Shown here: positions 11,638 through 20,588 of the stretch, one piece after another
Layout of the letters: the number at the start of each line of letters is the position of its first letter
How positions within the stretch are numbered: position 1 is the first letter of the stretch
Source of the DNA: Candidatus Humimonas hydrogenitrophica
GTDB lineage: Bacteria; Gemmatimonadota; Gemmatimonadetes; Palauibacterales; Palauibacteraceae
Assembly (NCBI GenBank): GCA_947581615.1
Contig: CANPVD010000096.1
Span: forward strand, 1-45,202
DNA: 45,202 nucleotides
Direction: 5' to 3'
Program-made: the position numbers and the translations under genes
The notes under the pieces: generated by a model
Seen by the model: the letters and a program-made list of their open reading frames with translations, nothing else
What the model was told of the DNA's origin: nothing
Databases searched by the model: none

Positions 11638-12605
11638 GCGGCAGGGATGAGCGCGGAGAGCGGGGAGGGGTGGAGGCTCCCGGGGGAATCCTGGTCGTGG
11701 GGAGTGTGGCCCTCGACACGGTCGAAACGCCGTTCGGGAAGGCGGAGGAAGTCGTGGGTGGATCGGCCGTGTACTTCGGTTCGGCCGCGTCCCTGTTCGG
11801 CCACGTCCAGCTCGTGGGGGTCGTCGGGGACGACTACCCGCTGGACCGACTGGATTTCCTGCGGGCTCGGGGGGCCGACCTGGAGGGCCTCGAGGTGGCC
11901 GGCGGCCGCAGCTTCCGGTGGTCGGGGGTCTACGACTACGACCTCAACGCTCGTCGCACCCTCAGCACCGAGCTCGGGGTGTTCGCGGACTTCCAGCCCA
12001 CCGTGCCCGACACCTTCCGATCGGCCGAGTGGGTCTTCCTGGGCAACATCGATCCGGCCCTGCAGCACGGCATCCTTGACCAGATCGACGCGCCTCGCCT
12101 GGTGGCATGTGACACGATGAACTACTGGATCGAACGGGACCGCGACACGCTGCTGGCTCTCCTCCAACGCATCGACATGCTGGTCATCAACGACTCCGAG
12201 GCCCGGGAGCTGTCGGAGGACCACAACCTGGCGCGCGCGGCCCGCTGGATCCTCGACCGTGGGCCCCGGCACGTGGTCATCAAGAAGGGCGAGCACGGCG
12301 CCGTGCTCTTCCACGAAGACCGCGTGTTCTTCGTGCCCGGCTTCCCTCTGGAGGAGGTGTTCGATCCGACCGGGGCCGGGGACTCGTTCGCCGGCGGCAT
12401 GCTGGGGCAGCTCGCCCGGGCCGGCCGGGTCACCGAGCGGGAGCTTCGCCGGGCGGTGGTGTTCGGGTGCGCGCTGGGCTCGTTCGCGTGCGAGGCCTTC
12501 GGGCCGGACCGGCTCCGGGACCTGTCCCTGCACGAGGTCGGGTCCAGGGTCCAGGGATTCCTCGAGATGACACGGTTCGAGCACCAGATGCCGGTCGGGC
12601 CGTGA
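11634..12605 (+). CDS. PfkB-family sugar/nucleoside kinase
   Basis: A 323-residue ribokinase-fold kinase. The N-terminus GILVVGSVALDTVETP, the GGSAVYFG glycine motif and the catalytic signature DPTGAGDSFAGGMLG (near 244-258, Asp base plus anion hole) are all present. The insertion pattern and the phrases DTMNYWIERDR and INDSEAREL match a PfkB subgroup common near purM/argS in this kind of genome. The substrate cannot be named; nucleoside or sugar are both possible. GTG start overlaps the argS stop. Confidence 0.82.
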   Translation: MSGRDERGERGGVEAPGGILVVGSVALDTVETPFGKAEEVVGGSAVYFGSAASLFGHVQLVGVVGDDYPLDRLDFLRARGADLEGLEVAGGRSFRWSGVYDYDLNARRTLSTELGVFADFQPTVPDTFRSAEWVFLGNIDPALQHGILDQIDAPRLVACDTMNYWIERDRDTLLALLQRIDMLVINDSEARELSEDHNLARAARWILDRGPRHVVIKKGEHGAVLFHEDRVFFVPGFPLEEVFDPTGAGDSFAGGMLGQLARAGRVTERELRRAVVFGCALGSFACEAFGPDRLRDLSLHEVGSRVQGFLEMTRFEHQMPVGP

Positions 12606-12654
12606 GGGCCGGGTGGAGCGGGAAGGCCGGAAGGAACCGAGGGACGGAGAGGCG

Positions 12655-13686
12655 GTGAGCGAGGGCGGCTTCACCTACCGGGATGCGGGCGTGGACCGCG
12701 GAGCCGCCGATGCCGTCAAGGATCGGCTGGGCCGGCTCGTGGAGTCGACCCGCACCGCGGGCGTGCGGTCGGGGTTCGGGTCCTTCGGAGGACGCTTCCT
12801 GCTCGAGGAGGGCGGCGAGCTGGTGGCCAGCGCCGACGGCGTGGGCACCAAGCTGCGGGTGGCGTTCCGCGCCGGCCGACACGACACGGTCGGCGAGGAC
12901 CTGGTCAACCACTGCGTCGACGACATCCTGACCGAGGGGGCGGTGCCCCTCTTCTTCCTCGACTACTTCGCATGCGGGCGGTTGGATCCCGAGATCCCGG
13001 TGGCCGTCGTGGCCGGCGTGGCGCGGGGATGCCGGGCCAACGGCTGCGCCCTGCTGGGTGGCGAGACCGCGGAGATGCCCGACTCCTATCCCGATGGGGA
13101 ATACGACTTGGCCGGCTTCATCGTGGGCCGCGTGGCGTACCCGGCAGTCGCCCGGCGCGAGATTCGGGAAGGAGACCGGCTGCTCGGGCTGGCCGCGAGC
13201 GGCCTCCACACGAATGGATACAGCTTCGCCCGGGGGCTGCTGTTCGGAGAGCTGGGCCTCGACGTGGACGACCCGTGGCCGGGCCTCGGCGGCTCGGTCG
13301 GCGACGTCCTGCTTCGGGTGCATCGCTCGTACCTGGAGCCGCTCCGCGGTCCGTGCGAGGCGGGACGGGTGCACGCCCTGGCCCACATCACCGGAGGCGG
13401 CATCCCCGGCAACCTGGCCCGGATCCTCCCGGAGGATCTCGACGCCGTGGTGGACACGGGCTCGTGGCAGGCACCGGCCGAGTTCCGCTCGCTGGCCGAG
13501 CTGGGGCGCACGGACCGGGACGAGATGTTCCGGACCTTCAACATGGGCCTCGGCATGATCGCGGTGGTGCGTCCCGAGCAGATGCGAACGGTGTGCGAGG
13601 CGATCGAGTCGGCCGGCTGCCCGGCGTTCGCGTGTGGGGAGCTGGTGCGCGGGTCGGGCGAGGTCCGGCTCGAGGACGCCGGGTGA
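12655..13686 (+). CDS. purM: phosphoribosylformylglycinamidine cyclo-ligase (AIR synthetase)
   Basis: A 343-residue enzyme that closes the imidazole ring of AIR, the fifth step of de novo purine synthesis. Signatures: FTYRDAGVDRGAAD, LVASADGVGTKLRVA, EDLVNHCVDDILTEGA, LLGGETAEMPDSY, ASGLHTNGYSFAR, HITGGGIPGNLARILP and FRTFNMGLGM. Length matches E. coli PurM (345). The start GTG 12655 is preceded by a GGAGAGG stretch; an upstream GTG at 12613 would add 14 unconserved residues. Purine synthesis supplies GTP for riboflavin synthesis, which fits the genes after it. Confidence 0.95.
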   Translation: MSEGGFTYRDAGVDRGAADAVKDRLGRLVESTRTAGVRSGFGSFGGRFLLEEGGELVASADGVGTKLRVAFRAGRHDTVGEDLVNHCVDDILTEGAVPLFFLDYFACGRLDPEIPVAVVAGVARGCRANGCALLGGETAEMPDSYPDGEYDLAGFIVGRVAYPAVARREIREGDRLLGLAASGLHTNGYSFARGLLFGELGLDVDDPWPGLGGSVGDVLLRVHRSYLEPLRGPCEAGRVHALAHITGGGIPGNLARILPEDLDAVVDTGSWQAPAEFRSLAELGRTDRDEMFRTFNMGLGMIAVVRPEQMRTVCEAIESAGCPAFACGELVRGSGEVRLEDAG

Positions 13687-14822
13687 CGGGGGCCCGGACC
13701 GACGACGGACGGCACATGCTCCGGGCCGTGGCCCTGGCCCGGCGGGGCTGGGGGCGCGTGGCGCCCAACCCGATGGTCGGGGCCGTCCTGGTCCGCGACG
13801 GGGACGTGGTGGGCGAGGGGTGGCACGCCGGGTTCGGAGGCCTCCACGCCGAAGTGGCGGCGCTCGATGCGGCGGGCCCTCGGGCCGAGGGTGCCACGCT
13901 GTACGTGACGCTGGAGCCGTGTACCCACACCGGCAAGACGCCGCCGTGCACGCCGGCCGTGATCGAGGCCGGGGTGCGGCGCGTCGTCGTCGGCTGCCGG
14001 GACCCGGACCCCGAAGCCGGCGGCGGAGCGGACGCCCTGCGCCGGGCCGGGCTCGAGGTCTCCGTGGGCATCGAGGGGCCGACCTGTGCGCGCCTCCTGG
14101 CCGCCTATCTATGGGGCCGGGCCGGCCGCCCCCCGTTCGTGGCGCTCAAGCTGGCCCTGTCGCTGGACGGGGCCCTGGCGCGCGAGCCCGGTCGCCGGAC
14201 GGCGGTCACGGGGCCCGAGGCGGAACCGTGGGTGCATCACCTCCGGGCCGGATTCGACGCCATCCTCGTGGGCCGCGGGACGCTCGAGTCGGACGATCCG
14301 CTGCTCACGGTCCGGGGAGACGTCGAGCCGCGGACCGCGCCCGTTCGCGTCATCCTCGACTCCGGCCTGTCCGTGTCGTCGGAGGCCCGGGTCCTCACCA
14401 CCGCGGTCGACGCGCCGACCTGGGTCCTGTGCGGACCCGACGCGCCTGCGGAGCGGCGTGCCCGCCTCGAGAAGGCGGGCGTCCGGGTGATCGAGCTCCG
14501 CGCCGGCCCGGCGGGGGTGGACACCGGGGCGGCGCTCGAGCGGCTGGCCTCCGAGGGCGTCGGCACGGTGCTCGCGGAGGGAGGAGCGCGCGTGGCCCGC
14601 TCGCTGCTGGAAGGAAGGTGGGTCCAGCGCCTCCACCTCCTGTACGCGCCGCTCCTGTTCGGTGCGGGGGCCCCGGCCGGATTCGGCGGGGCCATGGCCG
14701 AACGGGGCGGCTGGCACGTGTACGACCGGAGGGCGCTCGGCGAGGACACGCACCTGGCCCTGGAGAGCCGTGAGCTCGGCGAGGTCCAGCGGCGATGGGG
14801 GAGGCCCGACGGCGTACCGTGA
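13683..14822 (+). CDS. ribD: bifunctional riboflavin deaminase/reductase
   Basis: A 379-residue RibD. The N-terminal deaminase (about 5-150) has the zinc-site residues HAEVAAL and PCTHTGKTPPC; it deaminates the pyrimidine product of GTP cyclohydrolase II. The C-terminal reductase (about 155-375) starts at PFVALKLALSLDGALA and ends with the VLAEGGARVARSLLE signature; it reduces the ribosyl chain with NADPH. GTG start overlaps the purM stop. First of four contiguous riboflavin genes; no FMN riboswitch-like leader was seen before it, in keeping with its internal operon position. Confidence 0.95.
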   Translation: MTGARTDDGRHMLRAVALARRGWGRVAPNPMVGAVLVRDGDVVGEGWHAGFGGLHAEVAALDAAGPRAEGATLYVTLEPCTHTGKTPPCTPAVIEAGVRRVVVGCRDPDPEAGGGADALRRAGLEVSVGIEGPTCARLLAAYLWGRAGRPPFVALKLALSLDGALAREPGRRTAVTGPEAEPWVHHLRAGFDAILVGRGTLESDDPLLTVRGDVEPRTAPVRVILDSGLSVSSEARVLTTAVDAPTWVLCGPDAPAERRARLEKAGVRVIELRAGPAGVDTGAALERLASEGVGTVLAEGGARVARSLLEGRWVQRLHLLYAPLLFGAGAPAGFGGAMAERGGWHVYDRRALGEDTHLALESRELGEVQRRWGRPDGVP

Positions 14823-14861
14823 GCCCGGCGCCGGGCGAGTGGCCCGAAGCGAGGAGGGGGC

Positions 14862-15530
14862 ATGTTCACCGGTCTGGTCGAGGAGGTGGGGCGCGTGTCG
14901 TCCCGTGAGCCGCACGAGGAGGGTTTGCGGCTCCGCGTGGCGTGCCGCTTCGCGGACGAGCTCCAATCGGGCGACTCGGTGGCGGTGAGCGGCGTGTGCC
15001 AGACCGTGACCGGGGTCGACGGGTCCGGATTCGAGTTCGAGTCGATCCGCACCACCCTGTCGAGGACGACGCTGGGGCGCCTGGAGCCGGGCGACGCCGT
15101 CAACCTCGAGCGCGCCCTGCGGGCCGGCGACCGTCTGGGCGGCCACCTGGTCCAGGGTCACGTGGACGGGGTCGGGGAGCTGGTCGAGCGACGGCCCGCC
15201 GGCGAGACGTGGCTCCTGCGCATCTCGATGCCGGCGGACATCGCGGCCGCCACGGTGCCGCACGGATCCCTGACCGTGGACGGGGTCAGCCTGACCGTGA
15301 ACCAGCTGGAGGGCTCGGTCGCGGAAGTGGCCATCATTCCCTATACATGGTCCCATACGACGCTCTCGGGGCTCGCGCCGGGCGATCCGGTGAACCTCGA
15401 GGGTGACCTCGTGGGTAAATACGTGCGCAGGCTCGTCGAGCCATACCTCGAGAGCCTGCCCGCGCGAGGTCGACGGGCAGGAGGGCCCGGCGCCTCCGTC
15501 GACGTCGATCCCTCCCGTATCGAGAGCTGA
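14862..15530 (+). CDS. ribE: riboflavin synthase, alpha chain
   Basis: A 222-residue enzyme that dismutates two 6,7-dimethyl-8-ribityllumazine molecules to riboflavin. It shows the two homologous lumazine-binding repeats: MFTGLVEEVGRV with GDSVAVSGVCQTVT in the first, and LGGHLVQGHVDGVGEL with GSLTVDGVSLTVN in the second. The last 20 residues are an unconserved tail. AGGAGGGG stands just before the ATG. Sits between ribD and ribBA with a 39-base and a 3-base spacer. Confidence 0.95.
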   Translation: MFTGLVEEVGRVSSREPHEEGLRLRVACRFADELQSGDSVAVSGVCQTVTGVDGSGFEFESIRTTLSRTTLGRLEPGDAVNLERALRAGDRLGGHLVQGHVDGVGELVERRPAGETWLLRISMPADIAAATVPHGSLTVDGVSLTVNQLEGSVAEVAIIPYTWSHTTLSGLAPGDPVNLEGDLVGKYVRRLVEPYLESLPARGRRAGGPGASVDVDPSRIES

Positions 15531-15533
15531 GGC

Positions 15534-16745
15534 ATGGGCTTCGACAGCGTCGAAGATGCCATCGCGGCGATCCGTCGCGGCGAGCTGGTCATCGTGGCCG
15601 ACGACGAGGACCGCGAGAACGAGGGTGACCTCGTGTGTGCCGCGGAGCTGATCACGGCCGAACAGATCAACTTCATGGCCACGCACGGGCGCGGGCTGAT
15701 CTGCCTCACGCTGGCACCCGAGCTCGCCGATCGGCTGGACCTGCCGCTCATGGCCGACGGGCGCAAGTCCGATCCCAACGAGACGGCGTTCACGGTCAGC
15801 ATCGACGCCCGCTCCGAGTTCGGCGTGTCCACGGGCATCAGCGCCCACGACCGGGCCCGCACGATCCAGGTGGCGCTCGACCCGGACACGCGCCCCTCGG
15901 ACCTCGCCCGTCCCGGCCACGTATTCCCACTGCGGGCCCGGCCGGGAGGCGTGCTTCAGCGGGTCGGACAGACGGAGGCCTCCGTCGAGCTGGCGCGCAT
16001 GGCCGGCCTGCAGCCGGCGGGTGTCATCTGCGAGATCCTCAACGAGGACGGGACCATGGCGAGGCGCCCGCACCTCGAGACGTTCTCGGACCGGCACGGG
16101 CTGCGCTTCGTCACCGTGGCCCAGATCGTCGCGTACCGCCTTCGCCACGAGCGGCTCATCCACCGGGTGGCCGAAGCGCGCCTGCCGACTCCGTGGGGCG
16201 AGTTCACCATCGTGGGCTACCGCAACGACGTGGACGACCGCGAGCACGTAGCCCTGATTCGAGGCGACGTGCGGGGGCGCGAGGGCGTGCTGGTGCGCGT
16301 GCACTCCAAGTGCCTCACGGGGGACGTGTTCGGGTCGCTTCGCTGCGACTGTGGCGACCAGCTCCACCACGCCATGGAGCTGATCGTCCAGGAGGGCGCG
16401 GGCGTGATCGTCTACCTGGACCAGGAGGGACGGGGCATCGGCCTCCTGAACAAGCTCAGGGCGTACGAGCTCCAGGACCGGGGCCACGATACCGTGGAGG
16501 CCAACGAGGTGCTCGGCTTCCCGGCCGACCTCAGGAACTACGGGATCGGCGCGCAGATCCTCGCCGACCTGGGGCTCCACTCCATCCGGATCATGACGAA
16601 CAACCCCAAGAAGCTCTCCGGACTCCAGGGCTTCGGCCTCGAGATCCTCGATCGGGTGCCCCTGGAGACCGACGCGACCAGCGAGAACGAGAGCTACCTC
16701 GACGCCAAGCGAGACAAGCTCGGGCACCTGCTGAGCTCCTCGTGA
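15534..16745 (+). CDS. ribBA: bifunctional DHBP synthase / GTP cyclohydrolase II
   Basis: A 403-residue fusion that opens both branches of riboflavin synthesis. Residues about 1-200 are 3,4-dihydroxy-2-butanone-4-phosphate synthase (VIVADDEDRENEGDL acidic metal site, THGRGLICLTL, STGISAHDRARTI). Residues about 205-400 are GTP cyclohydrolase II, with zinc cysteines in HSKCLTGDVFGSLRCDCGDQ and the downstream YLDQEGRGIGLLNK and MTNNPKK. All catalytic motifs look intact. Its stop overlaps the ribH start. Confidence 0.96.
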   Translation: MGFDSVEDAIAAIRRGELVIVADDEDRENEGDLVCAAELITAEQINFMATHGRGLICLTLAPELADRLDLPLMADGRKSDPNETAFTVSIDARSEFGVSTGISAHDRARTIQVALDPDTRPSDLARPGHVFPLRARPGGVLQRVGQTEASVELARMAGLQPAGVICEILNEDGTMARRPHLETFSDRHGLRFVTVAQIVAYRLRHERLIHRVAEARLPTPWGEFTIVGYRNDVDDREHVALIRGDVRGREGVLVRVHSKCLTGDVFGSLRCDCGDQLHHAMELIVQEGAGVIVYLDQEGRGIGLLNKLRAYELQDRGHDTVEANEVLGFPADLRNYGIGAQILADLGLHSIRIMTNNPKKLSGLQGFGLEILDRVPLETDATSENESYLDAKRDKLGHLLSSS

Positions 16746-17254
16746 AACGCTCGAATCCGGGCCGGGCCGCCCGAGGGGCGGTCCCCGGCGCGGCGGGACG
16801 GCGCTACTGCCTGGTGGTGAGCCGCTACCACGGTGACGTCACCGAGCGGCTCGAGTCCGGGGCCCGCCAGGAGCTGGTCGACCTGGGTGTCGAGGAGTCG
16901 GCCGTGGACGTGGTGAGCGTTCCGGGCGCCTGGGAGCTGCCGTGGGCGGTCCGCCGAGCGGCCGCCACGGATCGCTACGACGGCGTGGTGGCGCTGGGCT
17001 GCGTCATCCGAGGAGAGACGCCCCATTTCGACTACGTGTGCCGGGGCGCTACCGACGGCCTGGCCCGACTCGCGGCGGAGGGGAGGGTGCCCGTGGGGTT
17101 CGGACTGCTGACCTGCGACACGCTCGCACAGGCCGAGGCCCGGTCCGGCGGTGCGGTGGGCAACAAGGGGGCGGAAGCGGCGCGGGCCGTGGCGGAGCTG
17201 TGCGGGCTGGCCCCCCTCCTGCCCCCCGTCGGCGGCAGGGAGAACGGAACGTGA
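16742..17254 (+). CDS. ribH: 6,7-dimethyl-8-ribityllumazine synthase
   Basis: A 170-residue lumazine synthase that condenses the ribBA and ribD products. Key parts: YCLVVSRYHGDVTERL (substrate strand), VPGAWELPWAVRRAA, and ALGCVIRGETPHFDYV with the catalytic His. The first 20 residues are a basic extension not needed for the fold. GTG start overlaps the ribBA stop; the stop overlaps nusB. It completes a full ribDE-BA-H set in one operon. Confidence 0.95.
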   Translation: MKRSNPGRAARGAVPGAAGRRYCLVVSRYHGDVTERLESGARQELVDLGVEESAVDVVSVPGAWELPWAVRRAAATDRYDGVVALGCVIRGETPHFDYVCRGATDGLARLAAEGRVPVGFGLLTCDTLAQAEARSGGAVGNKGAEAARAVAELCGLAPLLPPVGGRENGT

Positions 17255-17682
17255 GGCGACCGGCGCACGTGCGCTCCCGGGCACGGAGCTGGGCGCTTCA
17301 GGTCCTGTACGGCTGGGACATGGCCGGCGGCGGCCGGGACCTGCACGGGTACGCGGACGAGGCCCTGGCCCGGCGGCGCGTGTCGCGACGGTACCGCCCC
17401 TACCTCGATCGGCTGCTGGATCTGGTCGCCTCCCATGCATCGGAGATCGACGCCACCGTGCAGGAACACATGCCCAACTGGCGACTGGAGAGGCTCTCCG
17501 CTGTCGATCGAGCCATCCTGCGCATCGCGACCGCCGAGCTCCTGTACCAGGAGGACGTGCCGGGCAAGGTGGCCATCCACGAGGCGATCCGACTCGCCGA
17601 GCGATACGGCGGCAAGGAGAGCCACCGCTTCGTCAACGGCGTCCTCGACGCCGTCTACCAGGATACCCTCGTCGCTCCCTGA
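17251..17682 (+). CDS. nusB: transcription antitermination protein NusB
   Basis: A 143-residue all-helical RNA-binding protein that acts with NusE in rRNA antitermination. Recognisable parts are SRARSWALQVLYGWDM at the N-terminus, the NWRLERLSAVDRAILRIATAEL core, and VAIHEAIRLAERYGGKESHRFVNGVLDA at the C-terminus. Its place directly after ribH is a classic arrangement. GTG start overlaps the ribH stop. Confidence 0.95.
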   Translation: MRRPAHVRSRARSWALQVLYGWDMAGGGRDLHGYADEALARRRVSRRYRPYLDRLLDLVASHASEIDATVQEHMPNWRLERLSAVDRAILRIATAELLYQEDVPGKVAIHEAIRLAERYGGKESHRFVNGVLDAVYQDTLVAP

Positions 17683-17716
17683 CGGCCCCGGCGGCCGCGG
17701 CCGTCTCGATCTCCTG

Positions 17717-18856
17717 GTGGTGAACTGGCAGGACCGCCGGAATCCCCAGGCCGGCGGGGCCGAAGTTCACCTCCACGAGACCTTCGGCCGCCTGGCGGCG
17801 GCCGGACACCGGATCACCCTCCTCGTGTCCGGTTGGCGGGGAGCGGTCCCGCGTGAGAGCCTCGACGGCATGGACGTGTGTCGTGCCGGCGGGCGCCACA
17901 GCTTCCCTCTCGTCGTGCGGGGCGCGTATCGCCGGCTGCGAAGGGAGCGTAGCTTCGATCTCGTGGTGGAGAACATCAACAAGCTGCCGCTCCTCACGCC
18001 GCTGTGGATGGACGAGCCGGTGGTCGCGCTCGTGAACCACCTGTTCGGGCCGACGGCGTTCCGAGAGGCGGCATGGCCGGTGGCGGCGGTGGTGTGGTCG
18101 GCCGAGCGGCTGATTCCCCGGGCGTATCGGGACGTGCCCTTCCACGCGGTCTCGGAGAGCACGGCCGAAGACCTCATCCGCCGCGGGATCGCCCGGAATC
18201 ACATCGAGGTCATCCCGGGCGGCATCGACCACGCGCTGTTTCGCCCGAACCCGTCTGTCGAGCGGTTCCCCCGGCCCACGTTCGTCTACGTGGGCCGGCT
18301 CAAGCGCTACAAGGGACTGGAGGTCGTGTTCGAGGCGCTCGCACGGCTCGAACGCAGCGGCGTGGAGGCCCACCTGCTGGTGGCCGGCACGGGAGATGAC
18401 AGGTCGAGGCTGGAATCGGCGGCCAGGGACCTGGCGGTCGAGACCCACGTTCGGTTCCTGGGGTACGTGTCGGAGGAGGAGAAGGTGGAGCTCCTTCGCC
18501 GGGCATGGGCGACGGTGTACCCGTCGCCCCGCGAGGGATGGGGGCTCACCAACATCGAGGCCGCGGCGTGCGGGACGCCCACGGTGGCGAGCGACGCCCC
18601 CGGGCTGCGGGAGTCGGTGCTGGACGGTCGCACCGGCTTCCTGGTCCCACACGCCGACGCGGAGGCCTGGGCCGAGCGCATGGCCCGGTTGTGCACGGAC
18701 GCCGCGTGCCGTTCCACGTTGTCCGAAGGCGCCATCCGGCACGCGGCCCGCTTCTCCTGGGAGCGGACGGCCGACCGCACCGCAGCCGCGCTCCGCTCGA
18801 TCGTGGAGGTCCGAGCCACGGATGGGTCGGAGCACCGAGACGAGCACGAAGGCTAG
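17717..18856 (+). CDS. GT4-family glycosyltransferase
   Basis: A GT-B fold retaining glycosyltransferase of about 380 residues. The N-terminal half carries NPQAGGAEVHLHETF; the C-terminal half has VIPGGIDHALFRP, FVYVGRLKRYKGLEVV and the E-x7-E donor-site motif EGWGLTNIEAAACGTPTVAS. Acceptor and sugar are unknown; a cell-surface glycan is likely. The start is uncertain: the frame is open back into nusB, but the only ATG, GTG or CTG codons near the expected N-terminus are CTG 17714, GTG 17717 and GTG 17720, none with a clear ribosome binding site, and they would clip the first beta strand. Confidence 0.8.
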   Translation: MVNWQDRRNPQAGGAEVHLHETFGRLAAAGHRITLLVSGWRGAVPRESLDGMDVCRAGGRHSFPLVVRGAYRRLRRERSFDLVVENINKLPLLTPLWMDEPVVALVNHLFGPTAFREAAWPVAAVVWSAERLIPRAYRDVPFHAVSESTAEDLIRRGIARNHIEVIPGGIDHALFRPNPSVERFPRPTFVYVGRLKRYKGLEVVFEALARLERSGVEAHLLVAGTGDDRSRLESAARDLAVETHVRFLGYVSEEEKVELLRRAWATVYPSPREGWGLTNIEAAACGTPTVASDAPGLRESVLDGRTGFLVPHADAEAWAERMARLCTDAACRSTLSEGAIRHAARFSWERTADRTAAALRSIVEVRATDGSEHRDEHEG

Positions 18857-18868
18857 GAGGAGGAACGC

Positions 18869-19210
18869 ATGGATATCGTCGTCGCGGCCCGCCACGGCAC
18901 GCTTCCCGAGCACGTCGCGGAGCTCGCCAGGGGCCAGTTCGAGCGGCTGGGTCGGTTCGAGTCGCGCGTGTCACGCGTGGAGGTCACGGTCACGAACGAG
19001 AAGAACCGCTGGGAGGTGGAGGCGCACGCCAGCGTCGACGGTGACCCCCCGGTGCACGCGCACGGTGAGGCCCGGGACGCGCGCTCGGCCATCGATCAGG
19101 CGGTGGAGCGCATGACACGACAGGTCAAGCGGCTGCGGGAGCGCCACCGGGACCACCAGGCTCCCGCCAAGGAGGTGGAGCCGGCCACGGAACCGACGGA
19201 GGGGCCTTGA
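18869..19210 (+). CDS. hpf: ribosome hibernation promoting factor, short form
   Basis: A 113-residue HPF/RaiA-type protein that binds the decoding centre of the 30S subunit in stationary phase. It has the beta-alpha-beta core (HVAELARGQFERL, VEVTVTNEKNRWEVEAHASV, DARSAIDQAVERMTRQVKRL) and a short disordered tail, but no C-terminal dimerisation domain, so it is the short kind. TAGGAGGAG lies nine bases before the ATG. In many proteobacteria hpf sits with PTS regulatory genes, and here it precedes hprK. Confidence 0.88.
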   Translation: MDIVVAARHGTLPEHVAELARGQFERLGRFESRVSRVEVTVTNEKNRWEVEAHASVDGDPPVHAHGEARDARSAIDQAVERMTRQVKRLRERHRDHQAPAKEVEPATEPTEGP

Positions 19211-20166
19211 GCGGACTCACGGTCGGCGACTTCCTGGATCGCAAGGGGGCCTCCCTCTCCCTCGAGGTGCTGACGGGGGAGGAGGGATTGGGGCGGCGGA
19301 TTCCCGGACCGGAGGTCTCGAGCCCGGGTCTCGTCCTCAGCGGCTACACGGAGCGCTTCCCGGGCAGCCGGATCCAGGTCCTGGGCGAGACCGAGGTGAG
19401 CTACCTGCGGTCCCTGGATCCCGGGGACCGCCAGCGGGCGGTGGCGACCCTCCTCCGCTTCGACGTCCCCTGCCTGGTCGTCACCAAGGCCATGGACCCG
19501 CCCCGGGAGTTACTGGAGGCCGCTTCGGCCTCGGGAACGCCTCTGCTCCGATCCGGGCTCAAGACGGGCGAGTTCTACCGGAGGATCAAGCCGTATCTCG
19601 AGGACGAGTTCGCCCCCCGGACCGCCGTGCATGGCTCGGTGGCGGACGTCTACGGGGTGGGGCTCCTGTTCGTGGGCAAGAGCGGCATCGGCAAGAGCGA
19701 ATGCGTGCTCGACCTGGTCGAGCGCGGCCATCGGCTCGTCGCGGACGACGTGGTGATCATCACCCGGCGGGGCAACGACGTCCTCATCGGCAGGGGGCAC
19801 GAGCTGGCCCAGCACCACATGGAGATCCGGGGCGTGGGCATCATCGACATTCGCACCCTGTTCGGTGTGCGTGCCACGCGGCAACAGAAACGCGTGGAGG
19901 TCGTCGTGCAGCTCGAGGAGTGGAGCGAGCAGGCGTCCTACGACCGTACGGGGCTCGACGCAGACACGACCGGGATCCTGGGCGTGCCGCTTCCCAAGGT
20001 CCGCATTCCGCTCAACCCCGGAAAGAACATCACCGTGATCTCAGAGGTGATCGCCATGAATCACCTCCTCAAGTATTCGGGGGTGGACACGGCCAGGTCT
20101 TTCGACCAGAAGCTGCGGCGACGTCTGAGGCCGGTCCGGGAATACCTCGAGGAGGACAACGAGTGA
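19207..20166 (+). CDS. hprK: HPr kinase/phosphorylase
   Basis: A 319-residue bifunctional enzyme that adds or removes phosphate at the regulatory Ser of HPr. The N-terminal MurF-like domain (1-130) leads to the P-loop VGKSGIGKSE (near 155-164), the HRLVADDVV catalytic stretch, and the family signature EIRGVGIIDIRTLFG, ending with the PLPKVRIPLNPGKNI region. The start is TTG, overlapping the hpf stop as TTGA. Its substrate HPr, with a matching Ser48, is encoded 3 kb downstream in the same run. Confidence 0.95.
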   Translation: MSGLTVGDFLDRKGASLSLEVLTGEEGLGRRIPGPEVSSPGLVLSGYTERFPGSRIQVLGETEVSYLRSLDPGDRQRAVATLLRFDVPCLVVTKAMDPPRELLEAASASGTPLLRSGLKTGEFYRRIKPYLEDEFAPRTAVHGSVADVYGVGLLFVGKSGIGKSECVLDLVERGHRLVADDVVIITRRGNDVLIGRGHELAQHHMEIRGVGIIDIRTLFGVRATRQQKRVEVVVQLEEWSEQASYDRTGLDADTTGILGVPLPKVRIPLNPGKNITVISEVIAMNHLLKYSGVDTARSFDQKLRRRLRPVREYLEEDNE

Positions 20167-20588
20167 CGGCCCTCGCCCGCGGGGTCGTGGTGGCGCACGA
20201 TGGGGTCGCGGCCGCGCTGGTGCGCGCCGTCGAGCACATCTCGGGCGTTCGGGGCGTGTTGTCGGCCGTGAGCAACGAGGCGTGCGCGCCGGAGGAGTTG
20301 CGCGCCCGGGTGGCCGATGCCGTGTCGGGGGGGGAGGGCCCCGTCATCGTCTTCGTGGACATGTCGAGCGGGAGCTGCGCGTTCGCGGGGCGACAGGTGC
20401 TGCGCGGCCGGCCCGGGGCGGCCGTGGTCACGGGAGTCAATCTCCCGATGCTCCTCGACTTCGTCTTCCATCGCGAGATGGAGCTCGCCACCCTGGCCGA
20501 GCGCGTGGCGGGCAAGGGAAGGACCGCGGCCCAGGTGCACCTCCCCGAGGCACGGGACGATGATGCCGATCGAGCTGTTCCGGATTGA
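20163..20588 (+). CDS. PTS mannose/sorbose-family EIIA component
   Basis: A 141-residue EIIA of the mannose family. His12 in GVVVAHDGVAAAL corresponds to the phosphorylated His, and the later GVNLPMLLDFVFHRE matches the conserved NLPML helix. The usual DxxGGSP loop appears as VDMSSGSCAF, a divergence worth noting. GTG start overlaps hprK; the 3' end overlaps the EIIB gene by 26 bases. It would pass phosphate from HPr to EIIB. Confidence 0.88.
   Translation: MTALARGVVVAHDGVAAALVRAVEHISGVRGVLSAVSNEACAPEELRARVADAVSGGEGPVIVFVDMSSGSCAFAGRQVLRGRPGAAVVTGVNLPMLLDFVFHREMELATLAERVAGKGRTAAQVHLPEARDDDADRAVPD

Noticed and set aside
12606-13682. FMN riboswitch ahead of the riboflavin genes
   Set aside because: ribD starts inside a 4-base overlap with purM and the short gap before purM is too small and lacks the motif.
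14109-16727. 872-codon open frame on the minus strand
   Set aside because: Antisense to ribD, ribE and ribBA, all of which have intact catalytic motifs; composition is His/Arg/Gly-rich as in other GC shadows.
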